A stretch of 52,041 nucleotides of DNA from Rhodobacter sp. TJ_12 (GTDB lineage: Bacteria; Pseudomonadota; Alphaproteobacteria; Rhodobacterales; Rhodobacteraceae). The notes under the pieces are model-generated. The model was not told where the DNA came from. It made no database searches and was given only the letters and a program-made list of their open reading frames with translations. Of this stretch, positions 35,009-43,653 are shown piece after piece. How positions within the stretch are numbered: position 1 is the stretch's first letter; every line of letters starts with the position of its first letter. The stretch spans positions 1 to 52,041 of the forward strand of contig NZ_NRRD01000023.1 of the NCBI RefSeq assembly GCF_020023995.1, read 5' to 3'. The translations under genes and the position numbers were made by a program.

Positions 35009-35874
35009 TGTTCGATCAACGTCTGAAGGAAGTGCAAGACGCGGTGGAAACCGCGATGCAGGCGACGATTGCCGCTTTTCCGCAAAGCGAATTGCGTGAT
35101 GCCATGGCCTATGCCGCGCAAGGCGGCAAGCGACTGCGCGCGTTCTTGGTTCTGGAATCGGCCCGTATTCATGGGCTGAGCGATGAACAGGCGATGCCCG
35201 CCGCGCTTGCGATCGAGGCATTGCATGCCTATTCGCTTGTCCATGACGATATGCCCTGCATGGATGATGATGATCTGCGCCGCGGTCAGCCTACTGTGCA
35301 CCGCAAATGGGATGAGGCCACCGCCGTTTTGGTGGGGGATGCGCTGCAAACCATGGCGTTTGAGCTTTGCGCCGATCCTGTCTTGGGCGATGCCGAACAT
35401 CGCATCGCGCTGGTAAAGGCCTTGGCCGAGGGGTCGGGCGCGGCGGGTATGGTCTATGGCCAAGCGCTCGATATCGCCGCCGAAACCGCCGCGACGCCGC
35501 TTTCGCTGGATGATATTATCAAGCTTCAAGCGGGCAAAACCGGGGCGCTGATTTCCTTTGCCGCGCAAGCCGGGGCCATTTTGGCGGGGGCCGATCGGGC
35601 GCCGTTTGCGGCCTATGCCAAGGCGCTGGGCCTTGCCTTTCAGATCGCCGACGACATCTTGGACGTGGAAGGCAGCGAGGAAGCGGCGGGCAAACGCCTT
35701 GGCAAGGATGCCGATGCGGGCAAGGCCACCTTCGTGTCCCACCTCGGTCTGGCGGGCGCAAAAGCCCGCGCGGCCGAATTGGTTGCCGAAGCCGTTGCGG
35801 CACTGGAGCCTTATGGCCCCGCCGCAGAACCCATGCGCGATGCCGCCCGTTTCGTGATCGCCCGCGACAAGTGA
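35008..35874 (+). CDS. ispA: farnesyl diphosphate synthase (polyprenyl synthetase) IspA
   Basis: IspA condenses isopentenyl and dimethylallyl diphosphates to geranyl and farnesyl diphosphate, feeding quinones, undecaprenol and carotenoids. The 288-residue protein has the first aspartate-rich motif [10 protein letters not shown] (about 82-91), the GKTGAL loop and the second motif DDILD (about 211-215). An overlapping GTG at 35005 is an alternative start. Seven bases separate it from dxs. Confidence 0.95.
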   Translation: MFDQRLKEVQDAVETAMQATIAAFPQSELRDAMAYAAQGGKRLRAFLVLESARIHGLSDEQAMPAALAIEALHAYSLVHDDMPCMDDDDLRRGQPTVHRKWDEATAVLVGDALQTMAFELCADPVLGDAEHRIALVKALAEGSGAAGMVYGQALDIAAETAATPLSLDDIIKLQAGKTGALISFAAQAGAILAGADRAPFAAYAKALGLAFQIADDILDVEGSEEAAGKRLGKDADAGKATFVSHLGLAGAKARAAELVAEAVAALEPYGPAAEPMRDAARFVIARDK

Positions 35875-35881
35875 TATCCCG

Positions 35882-37792
35882 ATGAGCCACAAGCCAATCA
35901 CCCCCGTTCTCGATAAGGTCCATCTGCCCTCTGACCTGAAAGCTCTCTCTGATCGTGACCTGCAACGTCTGGCCGAGGAATTGCGCGCCGAGACGATTTC
36001 GGCGGTATCGGAAACCGGGGGCCATCTGGGCGCTGGGCTTGGGGTGGTAGAACTGACCGTGGCCCTGCATGCGGTTTTTGACTGCCCGCGCGACAAGATC
36101 ATCTGGGATGTGGGCCACCAATGCTACCCGCATAAAATCCTGACCGGGCGGCGCGACCGTATCCGCACGCTGCGCACCAAGGGCGGGCTGTCGGGTTTCA
36201 CCAAGCGCTCTGAGAGCCCCTATGACGCCTTTGGGGCGGGGCATAGCTCCACCTCGATTTCGGCGGCAACGGGCTTCACCATGGCGCGTGAGCTGGGGTC
36301 GGAATGCGGCGATGCGATTGCGATCATTGGGGATGGCGCGCTGACCGGGGGCATGGCGTTTGAGGCGCTCAACCATGCGGGCCATCTGGGCAAGCGGATG
36401 TTCGTGGTGCTGAATGACAATGAAATGTCGATCGCACCGCCGGTGGGGGCGCTGTCGTCTTACCTGACCCGGCTTTATTCCGAAGCGCCGATGCAGGATC
36501 TTAAGGCCGTGGCCAAGGGCGCGGTCAGCCTGTTGCCCGAACCCTTCCAAGAAGGCGCGCGTCGCGCCAAGGAAATGCTCAAGGGCATGGCCGTGGGCGG
36601 CACGCTTTTCGAAGAGCTGAACTTTTCCTATGTTGGCCCGGTCGATGGGCATGATCTGGATACGCTGTTGCATCTGTTCCGCACGCTGAAGACCCGCGCA
36701 CAGGGGCCGGTGCTGATCCATGCGGTGACGAAAAAGGGCAAGGGCTATGCGCCCGCCGAAAACCGCGCGGACCGCGGCCATGCGACGGCGCGGTTTGATG
36801 TGCAAACCGGCACGCAGCATAAAGCGCCCTCTAATGCGCCCAATTACACCAAGGTTTTTGCCGAAAGCCTGATCGATCAGGCGACGCGAGATGAAAAGAT
36901 CGTGGCCGTCACCGCCGCGATGCCCGAGGGGACGGGCCTGAACCTTTTTGCCGAACGCTTCCCGCGCCGCTGCTTTGATGTTGGCATTGCCGAACAGCAC
37001 GGCGTGACCTTTTCGGCGGGCTTGGCTGCGGGGGGCATGAAGCCGTTTTGCGCGATTTATTCCACCTTCTTGCAGCGCGGCTATGATCAGATTGTGCATG
37101 ATGTGGCGATCCAGCGGCTTCCGGTGCGTTTCGCCATCGATCGGGCGGGCTTGGTGGGCGCGGATGGCGCGACCCATGCGGGCAGCTATGACATTGCGTT
37201 TATGGCGAACCTGCCGGGCATGGTGGTGATGGCGGCGGCGGATGAGGCGGAGCTTGTGCATATGGTCGCCACGGCGGCGGCGCATGACGAAGGGCCGATT
37301 GCCTTCCGTTATCCGCGCGGTGACGGGATGGGGGTGGATATGCCCGCCCAAGGTGTGCCGCTGGAAATTGGCAAGGGCCGGATCGTGGCCGAAGGGGCGC
37401 GGGTGGCGATCTTGTCTTTTGGCACCCGGTTGGCCGAAGTGCTTAAGGCGCGCGAGGCTTTGGCGGCACGCGGCATGGCGCCGACCGTGGCCGACGCCCG
37501 CTTTGCCAAGCCCCTTGATACCGATCTGATTTTGCAGCTTGTGGCCGAGCACGAGGCGATCATCTGCATCGAGGAAGGCGCGGTGGGCGGCTTTGGCTCC
37601 CATGTGGCGCAGTTCCTGAGCGAGCAGGGGGTGTTCGACAAGGGCTACAAGTTCCGCTCGATGGTGCTGCCCGATACCTTCATCGACCATGCCAACCCGG
37701 CGGATATGTATGCCGCCGCCAAGATGAATGCCGAAGATATCGAGGCGAAGGTGCTGGATCTACTGGGCGTTGCCGTCGCGAAACGTGCCTGA
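35882..37792 (+). CDS. dxs: 1-deoxy-D-xylulose-5-phosphate synthase Dxs
   Basis: Dxs starts the MEP isoprenoid pathway by joining pyruvate and glyceraldehyde-3-phosphate with thiamine diphosphate. The 636-residue protein is full length. It has [29 protein letters not shown] and the thiamine-binding [18 protein letters not shown], followed by the pyrimidine-domain glutamate in [17 protein letters not shown] transketolase C-terminal domain follows. With ispA it forms a supply operon; a strong terminator follows 30 bp after the stop. Confidence 0.97.
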   Translation: MSHKPITPVLDKVHLPSDLKALSDRDLQRLAEELRAETISAVSETGGHLGAGLGVVELTVALHAVFDCPRDKIIWDVGHQCYPHKILTGRRDRIRTLRTKGGLSGFTKRSESPYDAFGAGHSSTSISAATGFTMARELGSECGDAIAIIGDGALTGGMAFEALNHAGHLGKRMFVVLNDNEMSIAPPVGALSSYLTRLYSEAPMQDLKAVAKGAVSLLPEPFQEGARRAKEMLKGMAVGGTLFEELNFSYVGPVDGHDLDTLLHLFRTLKTRAQGPVLIHAVTKKGKGYAPAENRADRGHATARFDVQTGTQHKAPSNAPNYTKVFAESLIDQATRDEKIVAVTAAMPEGTGLNLFAERFPRRCFDVGIAEQHGVTFSAGLAAGGMKPFCAIYSTFLQRGYDQIVHDVAIQRLPVRFAIDRAGLVGADGATHAGSYDIAFMANLPGMVVMAAADEAELVHMVATAAAHDEGPIAFRYPRGDGMGVDMPAQGVPLEIGKGRIVAEGARVAILSFGTRLAEVLKAREALAARGMAPTVADARFAKPLDTDLILQLVAEHEAIICIEEGAVGGFGSHVAQFLSEQGVFDKGYKFRSMVLPDTFIDHANPADMYAAAKMNAEDIEAKVLDLLGVAVAKRA

Positions 37793-37822
37793 GCTGCGTC
37801 CTTCATCAAACCCATTGTGGAG

Positions 37823-37854
37823 CGCCCGGGCTATTAGCCCGGGCGTTTTCTTTT
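37823..37854 (+). terminator. intrinsic terminator after dxs
   Basis: A perfect 10-bp stem CGCCCGGGCT / AGCCCGGGCG with loop ATT is followed by TTTTCTTTT. The T-run touches the stop codon of the convergent ornithine cyclodeaminase-like gene. Confidence 0.93.
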
Positions 37855-38761
37855 AGCCCTGCACCGCGTCGAGAATGTAGCGCGCGATCATCAGGTCCAA
37901 ATGGGCGCCGCCGCCATTTTTGCATAGGGTAATCTCTTCGGCGCTTTGGCGGGCAAAGGTGCCAGTGCCAAGGTCGTAATAATCGGCGACGATATCCCCT
38001 TCCGCCATCACACCGCGCGCGATGGGGTCGCGGAACTCGCCGATATGATGCACCGTCGTCGCTCGCGCATCGCAAAAGATCCGCGCGCGCTGCAGCGTCA
38101 CGTCATCGGCCTCGCGCATATCGGGGCGGAAGGCACCGATCAGATCGATATGCGTGCCCGGTTGCAACCAGTCGCCGCGCAGCCATGGTTCGGTGGCCAT
38201 GGTCGTGCCCGCCACGATCTCGGCCTGACCAAGCGCGGTTTCAAGGTCCATTTCGACTGCCGCTTCCATGCGCGCGGCCAACCGCTCGGCGCTGGCCTGC
38301 GAGCGGTTCCAGATCGTGAAATTCGCCTGCGGAAAGGCCGAACGATAGGCGGCGATCATCGAGGCCGCGACATTGCCCGCCCCGCAAATCAGGATATTGC
38401 GCGCCTCGGGTCGGGCCAGTTTGCGCGCGGCCAACAGGCTGTCGCCCGCCGTTTTCCATTTGGTGACAAGGCCGAAATCCAGCACCGCATCCATCAGGCC
38501 GGTTTCATCGTTCATCAGCATCACGCCACCATTCACCGTGGCCAAATCAGGCGCATTGCCCGGCACGATGGTCGCCGCCTTGACCAGCATGCCCAGCCCG
38601 TCAATCAGGGCAGAGCGCGTCAACAGCGTGTCTTTATTGCGATAAAGAAAGCTGTCGGCGACCTCGGCGCGGGGCAGGGCATGGCCTGTGGCCAAAGCAT
38701 CGGTCAGTGCGATCCAGTCCAGTTTTGCTTCGGCCTCGGGGCCGATCATGGCGGGGGTCAT
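37853..38761 (-). CDS. ornithine cyclodeaminase / mu-crystallin family enzyme
   Basis: Members of this family are NAD(P)-dependent ornithine cyclodeaminases, alanine dehydrogenases or ketimine reductases. The 302-residue protein has a Rossmann motif ILICGAGNVAASMIAAYR at about 122-139, the substrate-side K in LVTKWKTAGDSLLAARKLA, and the IDLIGAFRPDMREADD segment. The exact substrate cannot be read from sequence. It is the last gene of a leftward chain: its start overlaps the HAD gene as ATGA, and AEC and possibly mbfA lie further upstream. Confidence 0.88.
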   Translation of the reverse strand: MTPAMIGPEAEAKLDWIALTDALATGHALPRAEVADSFLYRNKDTLLTRSALIDGLGMLVKAATIVPGNAPDLATVNGGVMLMNDETGLMDAVLDFGLVTKWKTAGDSLLAARKLARPEARNILICGAGNVAASMIAAYRSAFPQANFTIWNRSQASAERLAARMEAAVEMDLETALGQAEIVAGTTMATEPWLRGDWLQPGTHIDLIGAFRPDMREADDVTLQRARIFCDARATTVHHIGEFRDPIARGVMAEGDIVADYYDLGTGTFARQSAEEITLCKNGGGAHLDLMIARYILDAVQG

Positions 38762-39375
38762 TGGGCATCCTCTTGCGTCAAAAGCCCCTCGGCCACCAGC
38801 CTGTCGGCCCAGCCTTGGGGATGTTCGAAAAGATGGGTTTTCCAGCCGCGCGCGGCGGCGGCGTCGATATTCTCGGGCCGGTCATCGGCAAACAGCAGAT
38901 CGGCGCCTGACAGGCCCGTGTCCCGTTCCAAGAGTTCATAAAACCGCGGATCGGGTTTGATTAGCCCATGATGAGCGGACACGAACAACCGATCAAAGCT
39001 GCGCAGATAGGGATAGGCGGCGCAGGCAATCTCAAACGTTTCGCGCCCAAAGTTTGAAAGCGCGAAAACCGGCACACCCTTGGCCTTCAGCGCGGCCAAA
39101 AGCCGGGCCGAGTGGGGGATGCCGGGACTGGCCATGGTCAGCCATTCATCGTGCCACAGCATGATCGCCTCGGCCCAGTCCGGGCGCGCCTTGGCCAGCG
39201 CTTCGACGGTTTCACGAAACGGCGCGCCAAGGTCGATCTGCTCATTTTGCGCATGGATGCCGCTTTCGGCGAAAAAGGCTGCGGCACGGTGCGGCCCAAG
39301 GCGGGCTTCGTAAAAGGGTTCGGGGTTCCATTCGATCAGCACTTTGCCGATGTCGAACACAACAGCTTTGGTCAT
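38758..39375 (-). CDS. HAD-superfamily (subfamily IA, YihX-like) phosphatase
   Basis: The 205-residue hydrolase has motif I as FDIGKVLIEW, with the nucleophile Asp but a Gly where many phosphatases have the second Asp, as in the DxGxV branch that includes YihX. It also has ALSNFG (motif II), KPDPRFYELL with the Lys, and FADDRPENIDAA (motif III). Substrate unknown; sugar phosphates are typical for this branch. The ATG at 39375 overlaps the AEC transporter stop by four bases; an ATG four codons earlier is also possible. Confidence 0.88.
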   Translation of the reverse strand: MTKAVVFDIGKVLIEWNPEPFYEARLGPHRAAAFFAESGIHAQNEQIDLGAPFRETVEALAKARPDWAEAIMLWHDEWLTMASPGIPHSARLLAALKAKGVPVFALSNFGRETFEIACAAYPYLRSFDRLFVSAHHGLIKPDPRFYELLERDTGLSGADLLFADDRPENIDAAAARGWKTHLFEHPQGWADRLVAEGLLTQEDAQ

Positions 39376-40289
39376 TGGTGCACCCATGCGATGACGGCGG
39401 GAATGGTCAGAATGCTGACGGCGGTGGAAAACAAAATCGCCGAGGAAACGCGCTGTGGGGCAACGCCGAAATGCGCGGCCAAAATGTAGACATTGCCCGC
39501 GACCGGCAGCGCGGCCGCCGCAATCATCACGCCCGCCGCGAACGGTTCAACCGGGAAGATCAGCAGCGCCGCAACCGCGACGGCGGCGGGGTGCAGGAAG
39601 AGTTTCGCTGCCGAAAGCCAAGCTGCGGGACCAGCTTTTTCTGCCCTGCGCCCCGCCAAAGAGGCGCCAATGGCAAAAAGCGCCCCCGGCGTGGCGGCCG
39701 CGCCCAACAGCGTCATGAACTCAGCAAGTGGGCCGGGCATTGGCAGGTGCAAAAGCGCCCAAGCCAGCCCTGCCACCATGGAAACGATCATCGGGTTCTT
39801 GGCCAGCCCCAGGGCCAGCGGGGCAAAGGCCACGCGCCCATGGCGCGCATAAGTGACGATCAAGGTGATAAGCGTGGAAAACACGATCATATCGGCGGCC
39901 AGCACCATCAGCACCGGCCCGGCGGCCTTGGGCCCCAAAAGCACCACCAGCATCGGTACGCCCAGAAAGCCGGTGTTGCCGGTCATGGTGGTGTGGGCTT
40001 CCATCGCGGCTTCGGCCAGCGGGCGCGCACGGGCCCTGGCCACAGCAAAACCGATCAGCCAGACAAGGAACGACCCCGTCAGATAGGCGGCAAAGAAAGC
40101 GGGATCGAACAATTCCTCCAGCGGCAAGGTCGCCGTGAAGCGAAACAGCATCGCGGAAAGCGCGAAGTAAAAGACGAATTTCGTCAGCCAAGCTGTGGCT
40201 TCGGGTGGGAACATGCGCAACCGCCCGGCGGCCCAACCAAGCCCGATCAGCCCAAAAAAGGGCAGCGTCTTAAGAAAGATGTCCCACAT
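39372..40289 (-). CDS. AEC (auxin efflux carrier) family permease
   Basis: The 305-residue inner-membrane protein has about ten helices in two five-helix halves. It also has the family's central TGNTGFLGVPM motif (about 103-113) and an ALPVAGNVYILAAHFG segment near 275. Bacterial AEC members move small organic acids or malonate-like anions; the substrate is not indicated. It overlaps the HAD gene (ATGA), suggesting that transport, dephosphorylation and reduction act on related compounds. Confidence 0.88.
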   Translation of the reverse strand: MWDIFLKTLPFFGLIGLGWAAGRLRMFPPEATAWLTKFVFYFALSAMLFRFTATLPLEELFDPAFFAAYLTGSFLVWLIGFAVARARARPLAEAAMEAHTTMTGNTGFLGVPMLVVLLGPKAAGPVLMVLAADMIVFSTLITLIVTYARHGRVAFAPLALGLAKNPMIVSMVAGLAWALLHLPMPGPLAEFMTLLGAAATPGALFAIGASLAGRRAEKAGPAAWLSAAKLFLHPAAVAVAALLIFPVEPFAAGVMIAAAALPVAGNVYILAAHFGVAPQRVSSAILFSTAVSILTIPAVIAWVHQ

Positions 40290-40327
40290 GCGCCAGCGCT
40301 AGCATGCGCCGGGCGCGCGCACCATCC

Positions 40328-41305
40328 CTAGCCTGCGCCGATCAAAGCGCCCGCGGCAAAGACCAAGGCCCCGCCGATCACCACCTGCGTAATGGCACGC
40401 AAGATCGGCGTTTCCATATATTTGTTCTGGATCCAGGCGATCGCCCACAGTTCGACGAAGACGATGATCATGGCGATCACCGTGGCGGTCCAGAAGTCGG
40501 GGATAAGATAGGGCAGGGCGTGGCCCAGACCGCCAACCGTCGTCATGACGCCAGAGGCCAGGCCGCGTTTAAGCGGGCTGCCGCGCCCCGAAATGACGCC
40601 ATCATCATGCGCGGCTTCGGTAAAGCCCATGGAAATGCCCGCGCCCACGGCCGCCGCCAAACCGACCAAAAGCGTGGTCTTGGTGTCTTGCGTGGCAAAG
40701 GCGGTGGCGAAGATCGGCGCAAGGGTCGAGACCGACCCGTCCATCAGCCCCGCAAGCCCAGGTTGCACCCAGGTCAGCACAAATTGGCGATGCGCGGCGT
40801 TGTCTTCTTCGGATTTGGTGTCGTCGTCGAGGTTCTCTTCGACCAGCGCGGCGGCGTGCTTTTCATGGCCCACTTCGGCTGCCGCCAGATCGCCCAGAAG
40901 CTTGCGGGTATCGGCATCGGTGGTTTGCTGCGCGGCGCGGGTGTAGAACGCGCCCGCCGTGCGCTCCATTTCCTCGGCTTCTGCACGGATCGCGGCAAGC
41001 GACAGGTTCGCCGACAGCCACACGGGTTTGCGATTGTAAAAGCCTGCCACATGTTCGCGGCGGATCAGGGGAATCACCTCGCCAAAGCGGGCTGTGTGCC
41101 GGTCGATCAACATGCGGCGGTGCCCGTCTTCTTCTTCGGCCATGCCGTCAAAGACCGCAGCGGTGCCCGGATAGTCTTCGCGCAGGCGCTCGGCGAAGCT
41201 GCGGTAGATCCTCGCATCGTCTTCCTCGGACGAAATGGCGAGCGCAAGAATCTCTTGTTCCGACAGATCTTTGAAGCGGCGGCGAGGGGCCAATCCAGGC
41301 AGCAT
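40328..41305 (-). CDS. mbfA: membrane-bound ferritin / iron exporter MbfA
   Basis: MbfA exports iron and protects against iron and peroxide stress. The 325-residue protein joins an N-terminal rubrerythrin-like ferritin domain (about 12-155, with diiron Glu/His motifs SSEEDDARIY, EEEDGHRRM and AAEVGHEKHAA) to a C-terminal VIT1/CCC1-type membrane domain (about 180-325). The membrane domain contains LAGLMDGSVSTLAPIFA and GISMGFTEAAHDDG. An Irr box lies 11-31 bp upstream of the ATG. Only 38 bp separate it from the AEC gene downstream, with no terminator seen. Confidence 0.94.
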   Translation of the reverse strand: MLPGLAPRRRFKDLSEQEILALAISSEEDDARIYRSFAERLREDYPGTAAVFDGMAEEEDGHRRMLIDRHTARFGEVIPLIRREHVAGFYNRKPVWLSANLSLAAIRAEAEEMERTAGAFYTRAAQQTTDADTRKLLGDLAAAEVGHEKHAAALVEENLDDDTKSEEDNAAHRQFVLTWVQPGLAGLMDGSVSTLAPIFATAFATQDTKTTLLVGLAAAVGAGISMGFTEAAHDDGVISGRGSPLKRGLASGVMTTVGGLGHALPYLIPDFWTATVIAMIIVFVELWAIAWIQNKYMETPILRAITQVVIGGALVFAAGALIGAG

Positions 41306-41315
41306 GGCAGTATCC

Positions 41316-41336
41316 TTTTTAGAACGGTTCTAAAAA
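41316..41336 (-). promoter_or_regulatory. Irr box (iron control element) of mbfA
   Basis: TTTTTAGAA (41316-41324) / TTCTAAAAA (41328-41336) is a perfect 9-bp inverted repeat around CGG. It contains the full TTTAGAA-N3-TTCTAAA consensus of the iron control element bound by the haem-responsive Fur-family regulator Irr. Lying close to the mbfA start it should give repression under low iron, as in rhizobia. Confidence 0.9.
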
Positions 41337-41393
41337 TACAGGGGTTGCCTCACGATACAACCGAATAATCTAAACCATCCAGTTCGTTTTCTC

Positions 41394-41422
41394 TTGAAAA
41401 AGTGAACCGACCTGTTCATATA
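41394..41422 (+). promoter_or_regulatory. probable promoter of the 52-residue exported protein
   Basis: TTGAAA at 41394-41399 and CATATA at 41417-41422 are 17 bp apart. The spacer is filled by the first operator-like palindrome. Confidence 0.5.
41403..41418. promoter_or_regulatory. operator-like palindrome 1 (TetR style)
   Basis: The 16-mer TGAACCGACCTGTTCA lies between the -35 and -10. Its TGAAC...GTTCA arms match those of palindrome 2. Confidence 0.55.
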
Positions 41423-41429
41423 GGGGATG

Positions 41430-41445
41430 TGAACCAAGTGGTTCA
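41430..41445. promoter_or_regulatory. operator-like palindrome 2 (TetR style)
   Basis: TGAACCAAGTGGTTCA is a 7-bp perfect palindrome with a 2-bp centre, 27 bp centre-to-centre from palindrome 1 and immediately before the ribosome site. Two copies flanking a promoter is the typical layout for a TetR- or MarR-type repressor. Confidence 0.6.
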
Positions 41446-41461
41446 GAAAAGGAGATTCGCC

Positions 41462-41620
41462 ATGAAACGCCTGATTCTTGGCCTTGTGGCTGCCACGATG
41501 ACCGCTTCTGCCGCCGTTGCAGGGGGCTGGAGCTTTGATATGCCGCGGCTCGATTTTCCGGGGTCGGCCAGCCAAGTGACCCAAGGGTGCAACCATCTGA
41601 CGCAGCGCTGCACGCACTAA
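41462..41620 (+). CDS. 52-residue exported small protein
   Basis: AGGAGA six bases before the ATG starts a 52-codon gene. Residues 1-21 are a clear signal peptide (basic start, hydrophobic core, Ala-Val-Ala-Gly cleavage region). The mature peptide is about 31 residues, with Trp and Phe near its start and two cysteines six apart (Cys43, Cys50) next to histidines at the C-terminus. No family is recognised. It is divergent from mbfA and controlled by a promoter with two palindromes. The Cys/His tail could bind metal or form a disulfide; that is speculation. Confidence 0.65.
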   Translation: MKRLILGLVAATMTASAAVAGGWSFDMPRLDFPGSASQVTQGCNHLTQRCTH

Positions 41621-41628
41621 CTGCCCAA

Positions 41629-41672
41629 TTGCGCAGCGCTTTGCCCGCCAAGGCGCCGCGCCCGCTGCGCAA
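41629..41672 (+). repeat. 10-bp perfect inverted repeat after the small exported gene
   Basis: TTGCGCAGCG (41629-41638) / CGCTGCGCAA (41663-41672) encloses a 24-nt GC-rich loop. It starts eight bases after the stop codon. No T-run follows; it may act as a factor-dependent terminator or an mRNA 3' stabiliser. Confidence 0.6.
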
Positions 41673-41733
41673 AGATTGACCCTGCTGCCCCCGCGGCCTA
41701 CCCATGACACTTGGAAACCGGACGGGGGACAGC

Positions 41734-42342
41734 ATGGCCGAGCCGCGCGACGCATTGATCGTCATCGACATCCAGAACGACTTTTGCCCCGGCGGTGCGC
41801 TGGCGGTGGCGGGCGGCGATGAAATCTTGCCGCAGGTCAATGCGATGATGGGGCAATTCCCGGTCCGGGTGCTGACGCAAGATTGGCACCCGGAAAATCA
41901 CTCATCCTTTGCCGCCAATCATCAGGGGGCCGAGCCGTTCTCAGAGATCGATCTGCCTTATGGCAAGCAGACGCTATGGCCGGTGCATTGCGTGCAAGGG
42001 TCTGAGGGGGCCGATTTCCACCCCGGTCTGGATGTGGAACGCGCCGATCTGATCTTGCGCAAAGGTTTCCGCGCGCAAATTGACAGCTATTCCGCCTTTT
42101 TCGAAAACGATCACGAAACGCAAACCGGGCTTGCAGGCTATTTGCGTGACCGGGGCGTGGAACGACTAAGCTTTGTGGGCTTGGCACTGGATTATTGCGT
42201 CGCGTGGTCGGCGCTGGATGCCGCGAAGCTTGGCTTTGAGGTGCGGGTGCTGGAAAGTGCCTGCCGCGCGATTGATCTGAACGGTTCGCTGGATGCGGCG
42301 CGCGTTGCGATGCGGGCCGCTGGCGTCACCTTGGAAGCCTAA
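41734..42342 (+). CDS. pncA: nicotinamidase PncA
   Basis: PncA deamidates nicotinamide to nicotinate in NAD salvage. The 202-residue enzyme has the catalytic triad Asp12 (VIDIQNDF), Lys110 (LRKGF) and Cys155 (GLALDYCVAW), and the metal-binding QDWHPENH (Asp50, His52, His56). The ATG at 41734 gives a standard N-terminus; a start at 41704 would add ten residues. pncB follows after three bases, so nicotinate is passed directly to the next enzyme. Confidence 0.95.
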   Translation: MAEPRDALIVIDIQNDFCPGGALAVAGGDEILPQVNAMMGQFPVRVLTQDWHPENHSSFAANHQGAEPFSEIDLPYGKQTLWPVHCVQGSEGADFHPGLDVERADLILRKGFRAQIDSYSAFFENDHETQTGLAGYLRDRGVERLSFVGLALDYCVAWSALDAAKLGFEVRVLESACRAIDLNGSLDAARVAMRAAGVTLEA

Positions 42343-42345
42343 GTC

Positions 42346-43653
42346 ATGGTCGATATCGCCACCCGCGTTTACAATCACCGCTGGCAAATTGACCCGATTG
42401 TGCGGTCTTTGCTGGATACGGATTTCTACAAGCTGCTGATGTGCCAGTCGGTCTATCGCAACAATCGCGATACGCAGGTGACATTCAGCTTGATCAACCG
42501 CACCAAATCGATCCGGCTGGCCGAGTTGATCGACGAGGACGAACTGCGCGAACAGCTTGATTACGCGCGCGGGCTGCGCCTGACACGGGGCGAAAGCACA
42601 TGGCTGCGCGGCAATACCTTCTATGGCAAGCGGCAGATGTTCCGGCCTGATTTCATGGAGTGGTTCGAGGGCTTTCAACTGCCGCCCTACCATCTCGAAA
42701 AGCGCGACGGCCAATATGAGCTGACCTTTGAGGGCAATTGGCCCGAGGTGATGATGTGGGAAATTCCCGCATTGGCAATCTTGATGGAATTGCGCTCGCG
42801 CGCGGTGCTGCGTGCGATGAAGCGGTTCGAACTTCAGGTGCTTTACGCCCGTGCCATGACCCGGGTTTGGGAAAAGATCGAACGGCTCAAGCAGATCGAG
42901 GGCCTGAAGATCGCCGATTTTGGCACCCGGCGGCGGCATGGGTTCTTGTGGCAAGATTGGTGCGTGCAAGCGATGGTGGAGGGCTTGGGCGAAGCCTCGC
43001 AAGGGGGCGCCTTCACCGGCACCTCGAATTGCCTGATCGCGATGCGCCGCGATCTGGAGGCCGTGGGCACGAATGCTCATGAATTGCCAATGGTGATGGC
43101 GGCGCTTGCCGATAGCGATGCCGAATTGCGCGAGGCGCCCTATAAGGTGCTCGAAAACTGGCATGAAGAGCATGACGGTAATCTGCGCATCATTTTGCCC
43201 GACACCTATGGCACCAAAGGGTTCCTTGATCGCGCCCCCGATTGGCTGGCGGCGTGGACCGGCATTCGCATCGACTCCGGCAACCCGTTCGAAAGCGCGG
43301 AAACCGCGATCAACTGGTGGAAGGCGCGCGGCGAAGACCCGACGCAGAAGCTGGTGATCTTCTCCGACGGGTTGGACGTTGCACAGATCGAGGATTTGCA
43401 GGCGCGTTTCAAGGGGCGGGTCAAGGTCAGCTTTGGCTGGGGCACGCTGTTGACCAATGACTTCCGCGATCTGGTGCCCCAAGATGCACTCGCGCCGTTT
43501 AGCCTTGTGTGCAAGGCGGTGGCGGCCAATGGGCGGCCCACGGTGAAACTGTCAGACAACCCCGAAAAGGCCACCGGTCCGGCGGGCGAAATTTCACGCT
43601 ACCGCCGGGTTTTCGAGGTGGGTGCGCAGGAGCGCAGCGAGGTGCTGGTTTAA
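42346..43653 (+). CDS. pncB: nicotinate phosphoribosyltransferase PncB
   Basis: PncB joins nicotinate and PRPP to nicotinate mononucleotide, the Preiss-Handler step. The 435-residue protein shows [17 protein letters not shown] near the N-terminus, FGTRRRHGF, the SFGTSN-like FTGTSNCL, the IRIDSGNP phosphoribosyl motif and FSDGLD. It is co-transcribed with pncA. The stop overlaps the convergent phosphate transporter by four bases. Confidence 0.96.
   Translation: MVDIATRVYNHRWQIDPIVRSLLDTDFYKLLMCQSVYRNNRDTQVTFSLINRTKSIRLAELIDEDELREQLDYARGLRLTRGESTWLRGNTFYGKRQMFRPDFMEWFEGFQLPPYHLEKRDGQYELTFEGNWPEVMMWEIPALAILMELRSRAVLRAMKRFELQVLYARAMTRVWEKIERLKQIEGLKIADFGTRRRHGFLWQDWCVQAMVEGLGEASQGGAFTGTSNCLIAMRRDLEAVGTNAHELPMVMAALADSDAELREAPYKVLENWHEEHDGNLRIILPDTYGTKGFLDRAPDWLAAWTGIRIDSGNPFESAETAINWWKARGEDPTQKLVIFSDGLDVAQIEDLQARFKGRVKVSFGWGTLLTNDFRDLVPQDALAPFSLVCKAVAANGRPTVKLSDNPEKATGPAGEISRYRRVFEVGAQERSEVLV

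Noticed and set aside
35519-37690. A 723-codon open frame on the minus strand
   Set aside because: It is antisense to ispA and dxs, both complete with strong motifs. Its His/Arg-rich product is the usual shadow of GC-rich codon bias.
42166-43482. A 438-codon open frame on the minus strand
   Set aside because: It is antisense to pncA and pncB; no ribosome site or family match.
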